Of a stretch of 64,000 nt of DNA, positions 1-12,715 are shown piece after piece. The translations under genes were made by a program, and so were the position numbers. How positions within the stretch are numbered: the first letter of the stretch is position 1; each line of letters opens with the position of its first letter. Origin of the DNA: Culex pipiens pallens (taxonomy: Eukaryota > Arthropoda > Insecta > Diptera > Culicidae); assembly GCF_016801865.2 (NCBI RefSeq), contig NC_068938.1:62001-126000 (forward strand), written 5' to 3'. The notes under the pieces are model-generated. The model worked only from the letters and a program-made list of their open reading frames with translations. It had not been told where the DNA came from and searched no databases.

Positions 1-2970
1 GCTTGCATGCAAGCTGCCGCACCCAGGAAAAAAAAGTGTTGAATTCGCCCAAATTGGTGCGAAACATGCATGTTTTAACTTTGTCATTTTTCACCCACTT
101 CCGTAAGTCCCCGCGCTTTGGGGTCTTCAGAGCTTTTGTTCGTCTCGACCAGACGCAACTTTTCTTCTTTGACACCAACTCTCCAGGACCTTCATTTCAC
201 CCCGAAAAATCGACCCAAAGTTTTGGGGGTGGTCGAGTTTGCAACGCCAAATGACTCGTTATACCCCCTAGAACAATCCCCTAGAACATCATACCCACCT
301 CAGACGTCGATTTCCTACCTCTAAATTCACCCCCAAAAGTTACCCCAAAAAGTCCGAAAAACCCCCGGAAAATGATCGCCTCACTAAAATCCGACCCCCC
401 CAACACCACCCAAGTGACCCCCCACCCGTACCCCACACTGCTTGCATGCAAGCTGCCGCACCCAGGAAAAAAAAGTGTTGAATTCGCCCAAATTGGTGCG
501 AAACATGCATGTTTTAACTTTGTCATTTTTCACCCACTTCCGTAAGTCCCCGCGCTTTGGGGTCTTCAGAGCTTTTGTTCGTCTCGACCAGACGCAACTT
601 TTCTTCTTTGACACCAACTCTCCAGGACCTTCATTTCACCCCGAAAAATCGACCCAAAGTTTTGGGGGTGGTCGAGTTTGCAACGCCAAATGACTCGTTA
701 TACCCCCTAGAACAATCCCCTAGAACATCATACCCACCTCAGACGTCGATTTCCTACCTCTAAATTCACCCCCAAAAGTTACCCCAAAAAGTCCGAAAAA
801 CCCCCGGAAAATGATCGCCTCACTAAAATCCGACCCCCCCCAACACCACCCAAGTGACCCCCCACCCGTACCCCACACTGCTTGCATGCAAGCTGCCGCA
901 CCCAGGAAAAAAAAGTGTTGAATTCGCCCAAATTGGTGCGAAACATGCATGTTTTAACTTTGTCATTTTTCACCCACTTCCGTAAGTCCCCGCGCTTTGG
1001 GGTCTTCAGAGCTTTTGTTCGTCTCGACCAGACGCAACTTTTCTTCTTTGACACCAACTCTCCAGGACCTTCATTTCACCCCGAAAAATCGACCCAAAGT
1101 TTTGGGGGTGGTCGAGTTTGCAACGCCAAATGACTCGTTATACCCCCTAGAACAATCCCCTAGAACATCATACCCACCTCAGACGTCGATTTCCTACCTC
1201 TAAATTCACCCCCAAAAGTTACCCCAAAAAGTCCGAAAAACCCCCGGAAAATGATCGCCTCACTAAAATCCGACCCCCCCAACACCACCCAAGTGACCCC
1301 CCACCCGTACCCCACACTGCTTGCATGCAAGCTGCCGCACCCAGGAAAAAAAAGTGTTGAATTCGCCCAAATTGGTGCGAAACATGCATGTTTTAACTTT
1401 GTCATTTTTCACCCACTTCCGTAAGTCCCCGCGCTTTGGGGTCTTCAGAGCTTTTGTTCGTCTCGACCAGACGCAACTTTTCTTCTTTGACACCAACTCT
1501 CCAGGACCTTCATTTCACCCCGAAAAATCGACCCAAAGTTTTGGGGGTGGTCGAGTTTGCAACGCCAAATGACTCGTTATACCCCCTAGAACAATCCCCT
1601 AGAACATCATACCCACCTCAGACGTCGATTTCCTACCTCTAAATTCACCCCCAAAAGTTACCCCAAAAAGTCCGAAAAACCCCCGGAAAATGATCGCCTC
1701 ACTAAAATCCGACCCCCCCAACACCACCCAAGTGACCCCCCACCCGTACCCCACACTGCTTGCATGCAAGCTGCCGCACCCAGGAAAAAAAAGTGTTGAA
1801 TTCGCCCAAATTGGTGCGAAACATGCATGTTTTAACTTTGTCATTTTTCACCCACTTCCGTAAGTCCCCGCGCTTTGGGGTCTTCAGAGCTTTTGTTCGT
1901 CTCGACCAGACGCAACTTTTCTTCTTTGACACCAACTCTCCAGGACCTTCATTTCACCCCGAAAAATCGACCCAAAGTTTTGGGGGTGGTCGAGTTTGCA
2001 ACGCCAAATGACTCGTTATACCCCCTAGAACAATCCCCTAGAACATCATACCCACCTCAGACGTCGATTTCCTACCTCTAAATTCACCCCCAAAAGTTAC
2101 CCCAAAAAGTCCGAAAAACCCCCGGAAAATGATCGCCTCACTAAAATCCGACCCCCCCAACACCACCCAAGTGACCCCCCACCCGTACCCCACACTGCTT
2201 GCATGCAAGCTGCCGCACCCAGGAAAAAAAAGTGTTGAATTCGCCCAAATTGGTGCGAAACATGCATGTTTTAACTTTGTCATTTTTCACCCACTTCCGT
2301 AAGTCCCCGCGCTTTGGGGTCTTCAGAGCTTTTGTTCGTCTCGACCAGACGCAACTTTTCTTCTTTGACACCAACTCTCCAGGACCTTCATTTCACCCCG
2401 AAAAATCGACCCAAAGTTTTGGGGGTGGTCGAGTTTGCAACGCCAAATGACTCGTTATACCCCCTAGAACAATCCCCTAGAACATCATACCCACCTCAGA
2501 CGTCGATTTCCTACCTCTAAATTCACCCCCAAAAGTTACCCCAAAAAGTCCGAAAAACCCCCGGAAAATGATCGCCTCACTAAAATCCGACCCCCCCAAC
2601 ACCACCCAAGTGACCCCCCACCCGTACCCCACACTGCTTGCATGCAAGCTGCCGCACCCAGGAAAAAAAAGTGTTGAATTCGCCCAAATTGGTGCGAAAC
2701 ATGCATGTTTTAACTTTGTCATTTTTCACCCACTTCCGTAAGTCCCCGCGCTTTGGGGTCTTCAGAGCTTTTGTTCGTCTCGACCAGACGCAACTTTTCT
2801 TCTTTGACACCAACTCTCCAGGACCTTCATTTCACCCCGAAAAATCGACCCAAAGTTTTGGGGGTGGTCGAGTTTGCAACGCCAAATGACTCGTTATACC
2901 CCCTAGAACAATCCCCTAGAACATCATACCCACCTCAGACGTCGATTTCCTACCCCAAAAAGTCCGAAAA
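1..2970. repeat. 439-bp tandem satellite array, about 6.8 units
   Basis: The sequence repeats with a period of 439 bp (one interval is 440 because of one extra C in a poly-C run), with unit starts near 1, 440, 880, 1319, 1758, 2197 and 2636. Units look essentially identical. Each holds two perfect 14-bp palindromes, GCTTGCATGCAAGC and AAACATGCATGTTT, about 50 bp apart, and an internal duplication of CCCCTAGAAC. The last unit carries a 25-bp deletion near 2954 and then leaves the consensus at 2970. Open frames of 68-83 codons recur on both strands in each unit but do not run through units, because 439 is not a multiple of 3. The array continues off the left edge. Confidence 0.97.
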
Positions 2971-5834
2971 TCGATCACTACTCTCTCGGAACTCGATTTT
3001 CTTATTGACCCCTCTCTCCATTCCTCTTCCCAGGTGCGAGGTACAGAGAGAAAAAAAGGACAACTTTAACAAGTTGCAAGTTGGCAAGTTGAGCGCAAAT
3101 GCTAGCGCATTGGGAAAAATGGTCCTATTTAATTATCACACGACATGGTGGACTAGCATTCCATATTCAATGCATTGTAATATTTTGATAATACATATGA
3201 GATTAGCGTTGCTTTCAACACATACATATACAATAATGGTCAAATCGCAATTTATAGCAAGGATACATGAAAAGTTTCTTAAACTGTTCTATGCTGGAGC
3301 ATTTTAGTATAACACTTTCAACCGCGCGAGCAGGGAGAAAGCAAAGTTCAAAGAGGAGAGAGAAAACTGCATTTTTTGTTTTCTCCCTTGTCGCGAGCGA
3401 GGCGCGTGCTTTTATGGCGGCTCTGAACTCTCACAATTCTTGCATGAAGAAACCCAACAAAACAATAAACTAAGTTAAACATATGAATCCAAACAGTGAC
3501 TTGGTAATAAACTGAAGGTCAAAAATATGGAATGCATCAAAAATATAAATGCTTTAATACTTGTAGCCCCAACGGGGTAAACAAAGTTGGAAATACATTT
3601 TCACTGGCTCTTTGAACACTTGGAAATGAAGTTGGAAATGCCTTTTACATTGTAACTTAGAGTAGACGCGTATGTTTTGGATCTACCTTGTTGTAGGTGA
3701 TTCTTGACATCCTTCCGGATCGAATGCATAAAGAATAATCTAAATCGGTTGAATTTTCGCCGAGAGATAGCCGGATGAAGTTGCATTTCCAACTTTTTTG
3801 ACCCCCTTAGTGCTTCGCGTAAGTTTTGACCCCGTTGGTGCTACAAGTGTTAAGAACTAAAGCTCCTTTGTTATGTAAACAGCATTTCTGATTTAATTAA
3901 TTTGTTTCATTAAATCGAACCAATCTATCGAATTAAAATTATTATTATTTAACAGATTGTCCATTGCTTCCTTGTTTCCAAAAAAGTCGAGTTTAATCAT
4001 TTGTTTCTCCATTGCTCCACTCTATATGTACATAGGGGGACAGCGTCTGATTCCAACGTGCCTCTTCAATTGCAGCAAAGGCGTTTTCTACTGAAATCGA
4101 GTGATAATCAGCTCAATAGGAAGTGAGCAAGCAAGTTGCTATCAATAGTTTTGCCAAATTAGTTGTTGAAATTGGTTGAAATAGTGAAAATCAGCTAATT
4201 GGATCGAGTTAGGAGCGAGCGCTCAACCTGCCAAACATACTAGAATTTCCTCTATATGCACTATGGTACATTGGGCGGCCAAGTTTCAAAAAAGTGACCT
4301 TCTCCAAATATTTTTTGGTATTTTTTTCTCGAAAGTAAACATTCTAACTAAGAAAAATCCAAATTTTCAAAGCTCTAAGTTTGTTCATTACGGAGATACG
4401 CTAGCTGAAAGTCAAAAAATTGAGTAAAAAACAAGCGTTTTTCGTAAAAAAGGCTGATTGTTTAATTTTAACATAGCTCAGCCATTTTAAATATTTTATT
4501 AGGACAATTATACATCGTTGGAAAGGTAATGAGATAAGCTTTGAAACTATTAACAGATAAAATGTTGTTTCCAAACCAATAACTGAAGTTTTCATCGAAT
4601 AACTGGAGCATTTTTTTGACAAAACTTATTTTTTTGTGTTTGTTAATCGAGTACTTTTTTTGCTAACCGATGCTAAACATGAAACTAAGATACATGAAAG
4701 ATTGGATCATAACCTAACATTGCTGAAATTTCAAGCCTGCGATTTTTTGCGTTTTCGGAGATATGCCATTTTGAACATTTACGTTTTATCAAAATTTGCT
4801 GCAATCTACATATGCGCCCGTTTATTTCACTTGCTTTGCTACCTACTTCGTGGGTTCGCTTCAAAAATCAATACCTGGTTTCAAGAAGTTCGAAATGACT
4901 TTATTAGAATTTTCTGTTGCCTACATTTAAAATTGAGTACCTTAGTCAAAATAAGGTATTCGTACCGAAGTTTCTCAAGCGAAGCTGGAGAATCTCAGTT
5001 TGATACCGAAAAAAGTATTCAGCAAAATATTGGCTTAGCATGATGAATTTTTGCGATCAATCCATGAAACTGATCCACATTTAGGTTCTATGTTGGTTAG
5101 TACAAAACATCATAAAAGTACCTTTAACATATCCTGAAGCCGTCAGAAACTCTATAATCAAATGAATTTTCATGAACAAGAACATTAGGATTAGTAAGAA
5201 TATGTTTTGTATTTTATCGTTTTAATTCATAATTAATATTTTAAATGAAATTAATTTTTCTGTTATTTGATTTAACAATTAAAATTTTCGCAATTTATGC
5301 CCGTAAGGGTGGGGGCGGTGGGTCTCAAGTTATATGGCATGGACTCACAAAAAGAAACACACAGCAGTAAATAATAAATATTTGACTTAAAATGGATTTA
5401 TTACGCTTAACAAAATTTTGTTGGAGGGGAGGAGGGGAGGGGGGAGGGGGGTGTGAAAGAAAGTGGAGGGAGGGGTTGTGTCCTTAAAGTGGGGATGTAT
5501 TAGCTTATCCATAATTTATTAATATAAACTTGCAATAAAATATATACGCAATTCTTTTGCACTTGCAAATGTTTGAAAAGACTATTATAAACAATCCACT
5601 ATTGAAAAACATGAAAAGTCATAAAAATCGACGTATATCATTTCAATACCATACAATTACCCAAATTTGTATGAAAAACATTTAAAAAGCAAAAAAATAA
5701 TTTGGCCGCCTGTTTGTATGGAGATGGCCCATAGTGATATGTAGGCAACGCTCTCTAAACTCTAACTCTAACTCTAAAAAATTGTTTAACGTTTGATTTA
5801 AAATTATAAAAAAAAACTCTTTTCTAACATTAAA
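2971..5834. other. Intergenic, AT-rich, no gene recognised
   Basis: No open frame here resembles a known protein or has splice signals that extend it; the longest are 135 and 184 codons and the latter starts inside the satellite. A G-rich tract with repeated GGGGAGG runs lies at about 5423-5475 and could form quadruplex DNA. The rest is AT-rich sequence that looks like old repeat DNA. Confidence 0.6.
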
Positions 5835-5996
5835 GGCTTCATCCATAAAGTACGTCACGCTAAAATCAGCCAAAATTTACCCCCCCCCCCTCCCCCCCCC
5901 CTTTTCACGCTTTCCCTATATTTATAACACGCAATGTCACACTTACTCAGACCCCCCCTCCCTCCCTAGAGCGTGACATACTTTATAGATGACGCC
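5835..5996. mobile_element. Short MITE with 27-bp inverted termini
   Basis: The left end from 5835 and the right end to 5996 are inverted copies that match at about 24 of 27 positions, with shared core ATAAAGTA.GTCACGCT. The interior has long C runs. No open frame. This is a classic non-autonomous miniature element; the superfamily cannot be assigned because I see no clear target duplication. Confidence 0.8.
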
Positions 5997-6530
5997 AAAT
6001 TGAATTTGCTATCGAAACATAGCTTTGATAAGTTTTAAAAAAGATAAAGTTATAAATTTGCAAATGATTTTTTTTTGTTATAGTAAAATTAAATCAGGAA
6101 ATTATCTATGATTTTAAACTTCTGATCCTAGTTTTGGTTGCTAAGATATTGCTTTCAAATATTGAAAAAAAAAAAAATAAAATAAAATATCACATATAAG
6201 TTATTTTTCCAACGTCCAACGCATGTCCAACGTGTGAACAGTATGTGAAAAAAGTATTTACACCCCTTGGGTACTATGCACATTTTGTGATGAAACATGT
6301 AACAATTTAAAGTTTGACAGAAACCTAGTGCTACGTTTTGTTCAGAAACTCAAACCAAACATTTTGCTACAAAAAGCTCATGAAAAGATGTTTTCTATAA
6401 AAAGTTATGTAACAAATACTATTACAAAAATAAAAAAAGGTGCAAAAAAAGTACATCTTTCGAAAAATTAACATAAATAATGTTATTTGTTGACAAATCA
6501 CCATGACGTCCAAGCCTTCCTAAAAACGTT

Positions 6531-8763
6531 ACTTAATCCACCTTTAGGTGGTTGGTGCCTTCCTCTCATTTATAGAATGATTACAATCCCCTAAAGTGTC
6601 CACATGGTTTATGGATCTCCCCTAACGTGATCGCAGCACCTAAGAGGTCCTAATAAAAATAAGTGACGAGTAAAAAATAGACTTCCTACAGACTTTTTGT
6701 CAAGATTATACAGACACCGCCTTTCAGGAAAATGGCATCCCTCAATAAGGCTTTTTACGTGGCGATCAGACGGGACCATTTGAGGTTATGTAAATTCAGA
6801 CCATTTTTTAAACTGCTTGTTATTTAAGATAGGTAAGTCAGATCTTGAAAATTCTTACTCCACCTAAAAGGTCTTCTCATATGCTTTCTAAAAATATATA
6901 ACATGTGAGGGTTTCATGAAAAAAAAACACCCTTTTTACCATAATTTAAATTTAATATGGAACAGTTTTTTTAACATAACTTTTAAAATACATGATTAAA
7001 CTGCATGAATTTAAATAGCAACTTAGGGGACGTTAAGACGGATCGATTAAATCCATTCCGGCCAAAATCGGTTAAGCCTGTGACAAGATATTCCAGTGAC
7101 ATTGATTTGGTACACATGTCTACATACAGCCAAACACACAGACATTTGCTCAGCTGGTGATTCTGAGTCGATATGTACAAATGAAGGTAGGTCTAGGAGT
7201 AGAGCGTCCAATTTCCCGGGGTTACGAAATTCCCGGGAAACGGGAAATTTTCAACAAATTTCCCGGGAAATCCCGGGAATTCCCGGTAAATTTGAAATTA
7301 TTTTAATCTTGTTTCTGATTAATCTTTTGCGACGAAATTATATAGCACATCAACTTTATTGGTCAAAATGAGTGTGAGGATCATTTAATGGCTTGATTGC
7401 TTGTAAAAAATCCAGCAACTTTGAGAAAATATATTTACTTTCTAATTTTTAAATCTTTCAAATCGTCCCAAATGAAAGAAAATATTATTAGTATTTTTGT
7501 TGAAAAGGATTTTTTTTCAATCAAAGTGTTTGGACAGTGAAAATCTATGCTCCACAACCATAAAATTGCATTTAAATTTGTCTCAGTGACCATAAAGTTA
7601 AAATAAAAAAACCAAAAAAAAAAATCAACTTGTGAATAAATAAATAATCATTGAATTTACCTTAAAAATCTAATTTAATCTAGCGCTTTTTAACATGAAA
7701 CACTATTTTTTAACTTGAAAATTTGATACGAAGTTGTTTTTCAATGGTTTTTCATGGTTTTATGATATGATTTAAGTTATATGGTATTCAGCCTAATAAA
7801 TCAATTAGATTAAAATAATTTTGAATATTTAAAAGTGGCTGAAATTCAACGATATTTTTTCATATATAACCCTCTTACGCTTTTGGTAGCTCACGTGCTT
7901 CATAAATTTATAACTTCAATCTGTAATTTCTCGAGTACTTAGAAACAAATTCTTCTCACACAAACTTTTTTTACAAATTTAATTATATAAGTTCAATTTC
8001 CATCCATGTTCAAGGTAAAAAAAAGTCAAACAAATATCAATGTTGATCTTGGCCGGAAGATGTAAATATCTTATTTTTAAATGATATTACAAAAAGAAAA
8101 CATTAAAAAAGGTTTTCAAAAATTAAATAGCTTATATTCATTCCATAACAACGTAAGTTTTGTTGTCCAACATTTAAGCAAACAATATTCCTAGTGGTGA
8201 ATGCTTCAGAAATAAATATTACCTGAATTAAGGTAAAGCCGTTGATCATTTTCGAAGAAAATTGATCATCACTATAAAATATTTTGATTAAATTTCAATT
8301 CAACGAATATCTGCACCAAAATGAATCAGCAAGTGCCGGTTGAAGCCACTGAAGGAATTTTTGCTCTAAATCAAATGTGTTTCAAAATTTATTTAATTTT
8401 GTGGAACAATCATTGACGCCCAAGTTCGCAATCATTGAATAATGACGATTTCCATAACTTTACAAGGAATGGGATAATCGTTACCAAAATGAATCAGCAT
8501 GTGTAGGGCACTATTCTAAACTACTTGTTGAAGGAATTTGGAACAGTAGAATAAAAATAAATAAAATAATAAAACAGTAGATAAAAATAAATAAAATCAA
8601 ATCAGGTTCCCCGGGAAATATTTTTTCCGGGAAATCCCGGGAATTCCCGGGAATTTTTTTCCCGGGACGGGAAATTGGACGCTCTATCTAGGAGGTCTAA
8701 TTAAAAAGTTCATTTTCCGAGTGATTTTATAGCCTTTCCTCAGTAAAGTGAGGAAGGCAAAAA
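6531..8763. mobile_element. TIR element, copy A, split by a nested hAT MITE
   Basis: The left end ACTTAATCCACCTTTAGGTG and the right end with GTGAGGAAGGCAAAA are shared with the copy at 29839-30894, and GCCTTCCTC / GAGGAAGGC form a short terminal inverted repeat. Copy A is interrupted at 7200-8686 by another element. Removing that insert restores continuity with copy B around CTAGGAGGTCTAATTAA. A 26-bp piece at 6592-6617 resembles one terminus of the MITE at 52219. No coding capacity is seen. Confidence 0.75.
7200..8686. mobile_element. Non-autonomous hAT-type element with 8-bp TSD
   Basis: The termini TAGAGCGTCCAATTTCCCG and CGGGAAATTGGACGCTCTA are perfect inverted 19-mers. They are flanked by the same 8 bases, TCTAGGAG, at 7192-7199 and 8687-8694. 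An 8-bp duplication is the hallmark of the hAT superfamily. Next to both ends lie clusters of CCCGGGAA-type motifs, probably subterminal protein-binding sites. The 1487-bp element encodes nothing recognisable, so it is non-autonomous. It sits inside the older element at 6531-8763. Confidence 0.9.
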
Positions 8764-9595
8764 TGAAACGGTAACTGCAACACGTAGGTTTTCGGGCTTG
8801 TCTTCGCGTAATTTTGAGCGTTTTTTTTTACACGCACAAAAGAAAGTTGGATCGACGTCATGATCATCTAGTAATCTTTGCAATTTACTCAAAAAAAATG
8901 TCCCGATTGGTTAAGTTATTACCGTTCCAACTTTTTTGGGGGTTGGTAGTTGGAATCAAGTTGGAATGATAATTTATGATGATCTTTAACGGCATTGTTT
9001 TGAAATTAGTTTCACAAATTCATAACGGCATTTGAAAATTAAATAACACTTTTACACACACATGTATTATTTTTATGTGGGTTTATATTTGAGTGGTTTT
9101 GTCTCAGGTTTGAAGTTGAAGCTATGGGACATTTTCTCAACTTAACGAAAAACTAATATTTTCAGAAAAAGGCACCTTTGGCCGCTATTTTTTTAATCTT
9201 ATAATTAATTAAGAAACAATAAACTATTTTTGCTTGAAGTACGATTTATTTCAAACAATCATAAATCGGCCATGTTTCTCTTTGGCTCAAGAGATTGTAT
9301 CTTCAAACATATAAAAAAAAAAAAAAAAAAAAAATACCTACAACTTTGCCGATGGTACAAGTTTACGAGTATATACACATACAGCAAAAAGGTAGTGAGA
9401 CTACTACGTGTATTTTATGTATGTTATGAAATATAACACCCCGAATTATGTAACCCATTATGTTTTTTTCATAACGTTTTTCTCTAATTTGAGTGGGAGA
9501 GAAAGCATGGACCAACGAGCCTATCTCGATTTATGCTACGTAAAGATAAATGTCTTTTCTTTTTCATGGTTTGGTTTGTTTTTATAAGGCGAGAA
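8764..9595. other. Intergenic, nothing recognised; poly-A tract
   Basis: No gene-like open frame. A run of 22 A residues lies at 9313-9334. It may be the tail of an old retroposon, but no body can be identified. Confidence 0.5.
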
Positions 9596-9597
9596 AC

Positions 9598-9745
9598 TAG
9601 GGCCTCGTAGCGCGGTGGTTAGCGGCTTCGGCTGCCGATCCATATGTTGCTATTGGGCGCGGGTTCGATTCTCGCCTTATCCTCCTGGCCTTCTATCGGA
9701 TGGGGAAGCCATACTATTTCAATAAATTACCAGGTAGTGAATGAA
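9598..9745 (+). mobile_element. tRNA-derived SINE
   Basis: A tRNA-like head begins near 9600 with a box A-like segment around TAGCGCGGTGGTTAGCGGC and a box B match GGGTTCGATTC at 9661-9671. It is followed by CCTTCTATCGGATGGGGAAG, a core also seen, slightly changed, in the SINEs at 21355 and 63521. This is a retroposon head and not a functional tRNA, because the acceptor ends do not pair well. Confidence 0.75.
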
Positions 9746-9995
9746 GCTGATGTAGGTAATCTCAAATACTAAAAACTTTAAAATTCGATATCTCTGGAAC
9801 GAAACATTTTCATTTCTATCGATTTATGATTCTTATGTAAAATAAGCTTAAACCGATAAACTTCGTTCTGACTTTTTTCGTTTTTTGACGTTTCAGCCAT
9901 TTTGCATATTCAGCCTCCTGTGATCAAAATTTGTTTTTACGTAACTTTTTCCAATTAGTTAGCGTATATACCTTTTTTTAATAAACTTCATCATC

Positions 9996-10071
9996 CCGTT
10001 ACGAGAATGGAACTCACGACCTCTGGATTGGAAATCCAGCACGCCGCTAGTCGAAACCCATCCCCTACCGG
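9996..10071 (-). mobile_element. Twin-tRNA SINE, distal half (split by hAT insertion)
   Basis: On the minus strand this piece carries a tRNA-like unit with an anticodon-type stem-loop (CTGGATTTCCAATCCAG) followed by AGGTCGTGAGTTC. It closely resembles the second tRNA-like unit of the SINEs at 21355 and 63521 (AATCCAAAGGTCGTCAGTTC). It ends at the hAT insertion site and continues at 11460. Confidence 0.75.
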
Positions 10072-11451
10072 CAGGGTTGCGAATGAGCGAGCGCTCACTC
10101 CAGCTGGAGCGTGAGTTTTTATCAGGTAGCTTGTGCTCGCTCACGTGAGCCGGTGAGCCAAAGTAGGTAGTTGTTTTTTCCTGTTGAAGCATCTGCCTGT
10201 TTGAAACAAAGTTTCTAGAACTATCTCAGCACAGGCAGCAAATACAAACAAGAAAGTGGTCGAACAAACAAAAGTAGGCAATAAAACGGATTTGATCAAT
10301 GAACCGAAATTTACGTTCTATTTAAAATCTAGACATTTTTCGAACAAGGAACAAAAAACTAAATTCATAATGTAAACATTCATTTACGTGAAGAGATGCA
10401 CTGTTTGTTCACAAATCAAATCCATATTGGACCATATTGTATTGTTGTTATGTACAAAAATATTGACAATAAAATATACATAAATTTATTTTTAAATAAT
10501 CTTTTAAACAGTTACAATCATCCATGTTCAAAAAATCATAAATAACTTGTAATTGAATATATACTTGTTGGAAGAAGTTTGTTTCGTGGTGAAAAATATT
10601 GACAATTTATTTGATTTGAGTCAAAAGGGTTATTTCAACCCTTAGGAATTTTGAGGCATATATTTAAAAATAGAACTGTTTCGAAAATGTTACCCTTTTT
10701 TCTAAAATGTTTGCCAAATAAAGACTAACCTTATAGAAATGATTAGCCGTTTCTAATCACTGAATCACTGAAAGATTTAATAAACGGAATAACTTTTTTT
10801 AATGGTAGCTCATTCTGACCCGCAATCTTGAAATGTAGTCAAAACACTGATTAGGTACATAAAAACAGTTTAATGTTATATTTTAATCAACCAAGCATTT
10901 ATCCTTGAATCGAACTTACCAAAGCATAAATCTTCTTGAATCCATTCATTGTTTTGTAAGTTTTTCTAAGGTTTCAAAAAAAATCAAATTATTCGCTCTA
11001 CAGCATTGTCTTGGCGTTCTCGATTACGAGATTCCTACTCCTACTCTAAGATTAACAGGCCCTTTTATTTAGGCGTCTATACCCCTCCGCCCCTCTCTGC
11101 TACAATAAGGCCTTTATTTAAAAACATGATTGATGAAAATAAGCTATTCCAATTCATATATCATAAAATTTGTTCACAAAGTCATATTTCCACAGCCCTA
11201 CTGCACCTTACGCAAAAAATCCATCTAGAATTTAAAAAAAAACTTTCTCAAAAACGTTAAATGATTAGCGACACGTCCAAAATGAGCGCTCCGTGAGCGA
11301 AATATGAGCGCGAGCGCGAGCGTGGAGCTGGAAAAATCGGAGCAAACGTGAGCGCGGGCAAACGTGAGCTTGCTCGCGCAGCGCTCCTCCTCACGAATGA
11401 GTGAAAAGTGAGCGCTCATGAGCGCGTGAGCGCGTGAGGAACGCAACACTG
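10072..11451. mobile_element. Non-autonomous hAT element, TSD CCTACCGG
   Basis: The ends read CAGGGTTGCG and CGCAACACTG, inverted with one mismatch and of typical hAT form. They are flanked by the identical octamer CCTACCGG at 10064-10071 and 11452-11459. Many GAGCG/CGCTC motifs cluster just inside each end (about 10083-10150 and 11285-11435) and are likely transposase-binding repeats. There is no transposase frame in the 1380 bp. The element has split a SINE. Confidence 0.93.
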
Positions 11452-11459
11452 CCTACCGG

Positions 11460-11583
11460 TCTGTATTCCCAGTGAGCATATTTACTCTTTGAAGGGATCT
11501 GAGCCCATCACAGGAATTGAACCCATCACCTTCCGCTTACAAGGCGAAACCGGTACCCTCTCGGCCAAGGTAGCTCGGCACCT
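11460..11583 (-). mobile_element. Twin-tRNA SINE, proximal half with tRNA-like head
   Basis: On the minus strand from about 11583 the sequence forms a tRNA-like unit: a box A-type CTTGGCCGAGAGGG, an anticodon arm of the form GCCTTGTAAGCGG (TGT in the loop), and box B GGGTTCAATTCC. It joins to 9996-10071 once the 1380-bp hAT element and one CCTACCGG copy are removed, giving a SINE with two tRNA-like units. Confidence 0.75.
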
Positions 11584-11814
11584 TTCTTAAGTATTGAACT
11601 GATTCGCGTTCGAACAAAACCATCGAAATTTTTAATATATAGATTGGCCGGGGAATACGATGGTGAGGTCAAATAAAAAAAATAGTTGAGGTGTTTTGAG
11701 ATACGGCCATTTAAAGATTTCAATTGCGCAAAAGGAAAAATGGCATTTTGATAAAATGAGCTTAAAAATGAGCCATAAGTCTTATTTTCGGCTTTCCAAA
11801 TGTTATGAGAAAAC

Positions 11815-11896
11815 CAGGGGGTGCTAAAGGTAGCCATCTTGAGGGTTGAGATTGATATCGCTCACAAACTGCGCACAGTAAAAACAAAAATATTTT

Positions 11897-11928
<32 letters not shown>

Positions 11929-12715
11929 AATACGATTTCTCCGATCAAATTTTAATATGGTTCCCGGTGTAGGGCATGCCCATAGGGGCTCTCATGCCAA
12001 ATATCAGCGCATTTGGTTGTAAACTGGCTGCGCGCATCAGTGTTGAAGTCCTACAGGTCTGGTAAAATCAAGCGCCAACTTCTGGTATGGTCAGGCCTAA
12101 GGGGAATGATCTGGAGAACACTTTTCTTGAATATTGGATTGGAAAACATCAAAGATATGCAACAACAAAAAAAAAAATTAAAATGAAAAGATATAGTTTC
12201 AAACATATGAAACTAACGATTGCAAAATGAGATCAAAATTGATAACACATAACAAAAAAGGCAAAATAACAGAAACATCGAAAAGAGTCTTCAAAAAAAG
12301 TTGGTCTAGACCCCCCGACGAAATATTTCGCCGGACCCCGCAAAATGTCGAGAAAGAGCCCTTCTTTCATGGTGCCAAATAAGACTTGCCGAATTTTTTA
12401 TCTTAATGTTCTCCGAAAAATACAGCGTGACTGAAGTTGAGATCATTAAGAACAAATGTGGCCGGCGACCTAATTCAAGTCACATGGAACGTTTACCTTA
12501 GCTACCAATTTGACTTTTAACTACAGTTCTGGAGTTTTTTTTTTGAAAAGGTCCAATAAACCAAATTTTCAGTTTTTGCTTTTTGGGTGTTTTTGAAACC
12601 GCCTTGAGTTAGGGGTATTAAAAATCACTCAAAAAGCAAAAACTGAAAATTTGGTTTATTGGACCTTTTCAAAATAATCTCAACCTCCAAGATGGCTGCC
12701 TTTAGCATCCCCCTG
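11815..12715. mobile_element. Element with about 40-bp inverted termini starting CAGGGGG
   Basis: The left end CAGGGGGTGCTAAAGG and the following segment through GGTTGAGATT recur inverted at 12675-12715, with a few mismatches. Inside, 12544-12669 forms a tight hairpin: the arm GGTCCAATAAACCAAATTTT is repeated inverted with a short loop. The hairpin loop, including CGCC and GGGG motifs, resembles the interior of the MITE at 54770. A (TA)n tract lies at 11903-11928. No target duplication was recognised. Confidence 0.65.

Noticed and set aside
3..2889. Recurring 68-83-codon frames on both strands
   Set aside because: They are repeats of one satellite unit, appear on both strands, have no known domain and cannot extend because the unit length is not a multiple of 3.
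5423..5475. G-rich tract as a telomere or regulatory site
   Set aside because: Only a purine-rich low-complexity run; nothing ties it to a gene.
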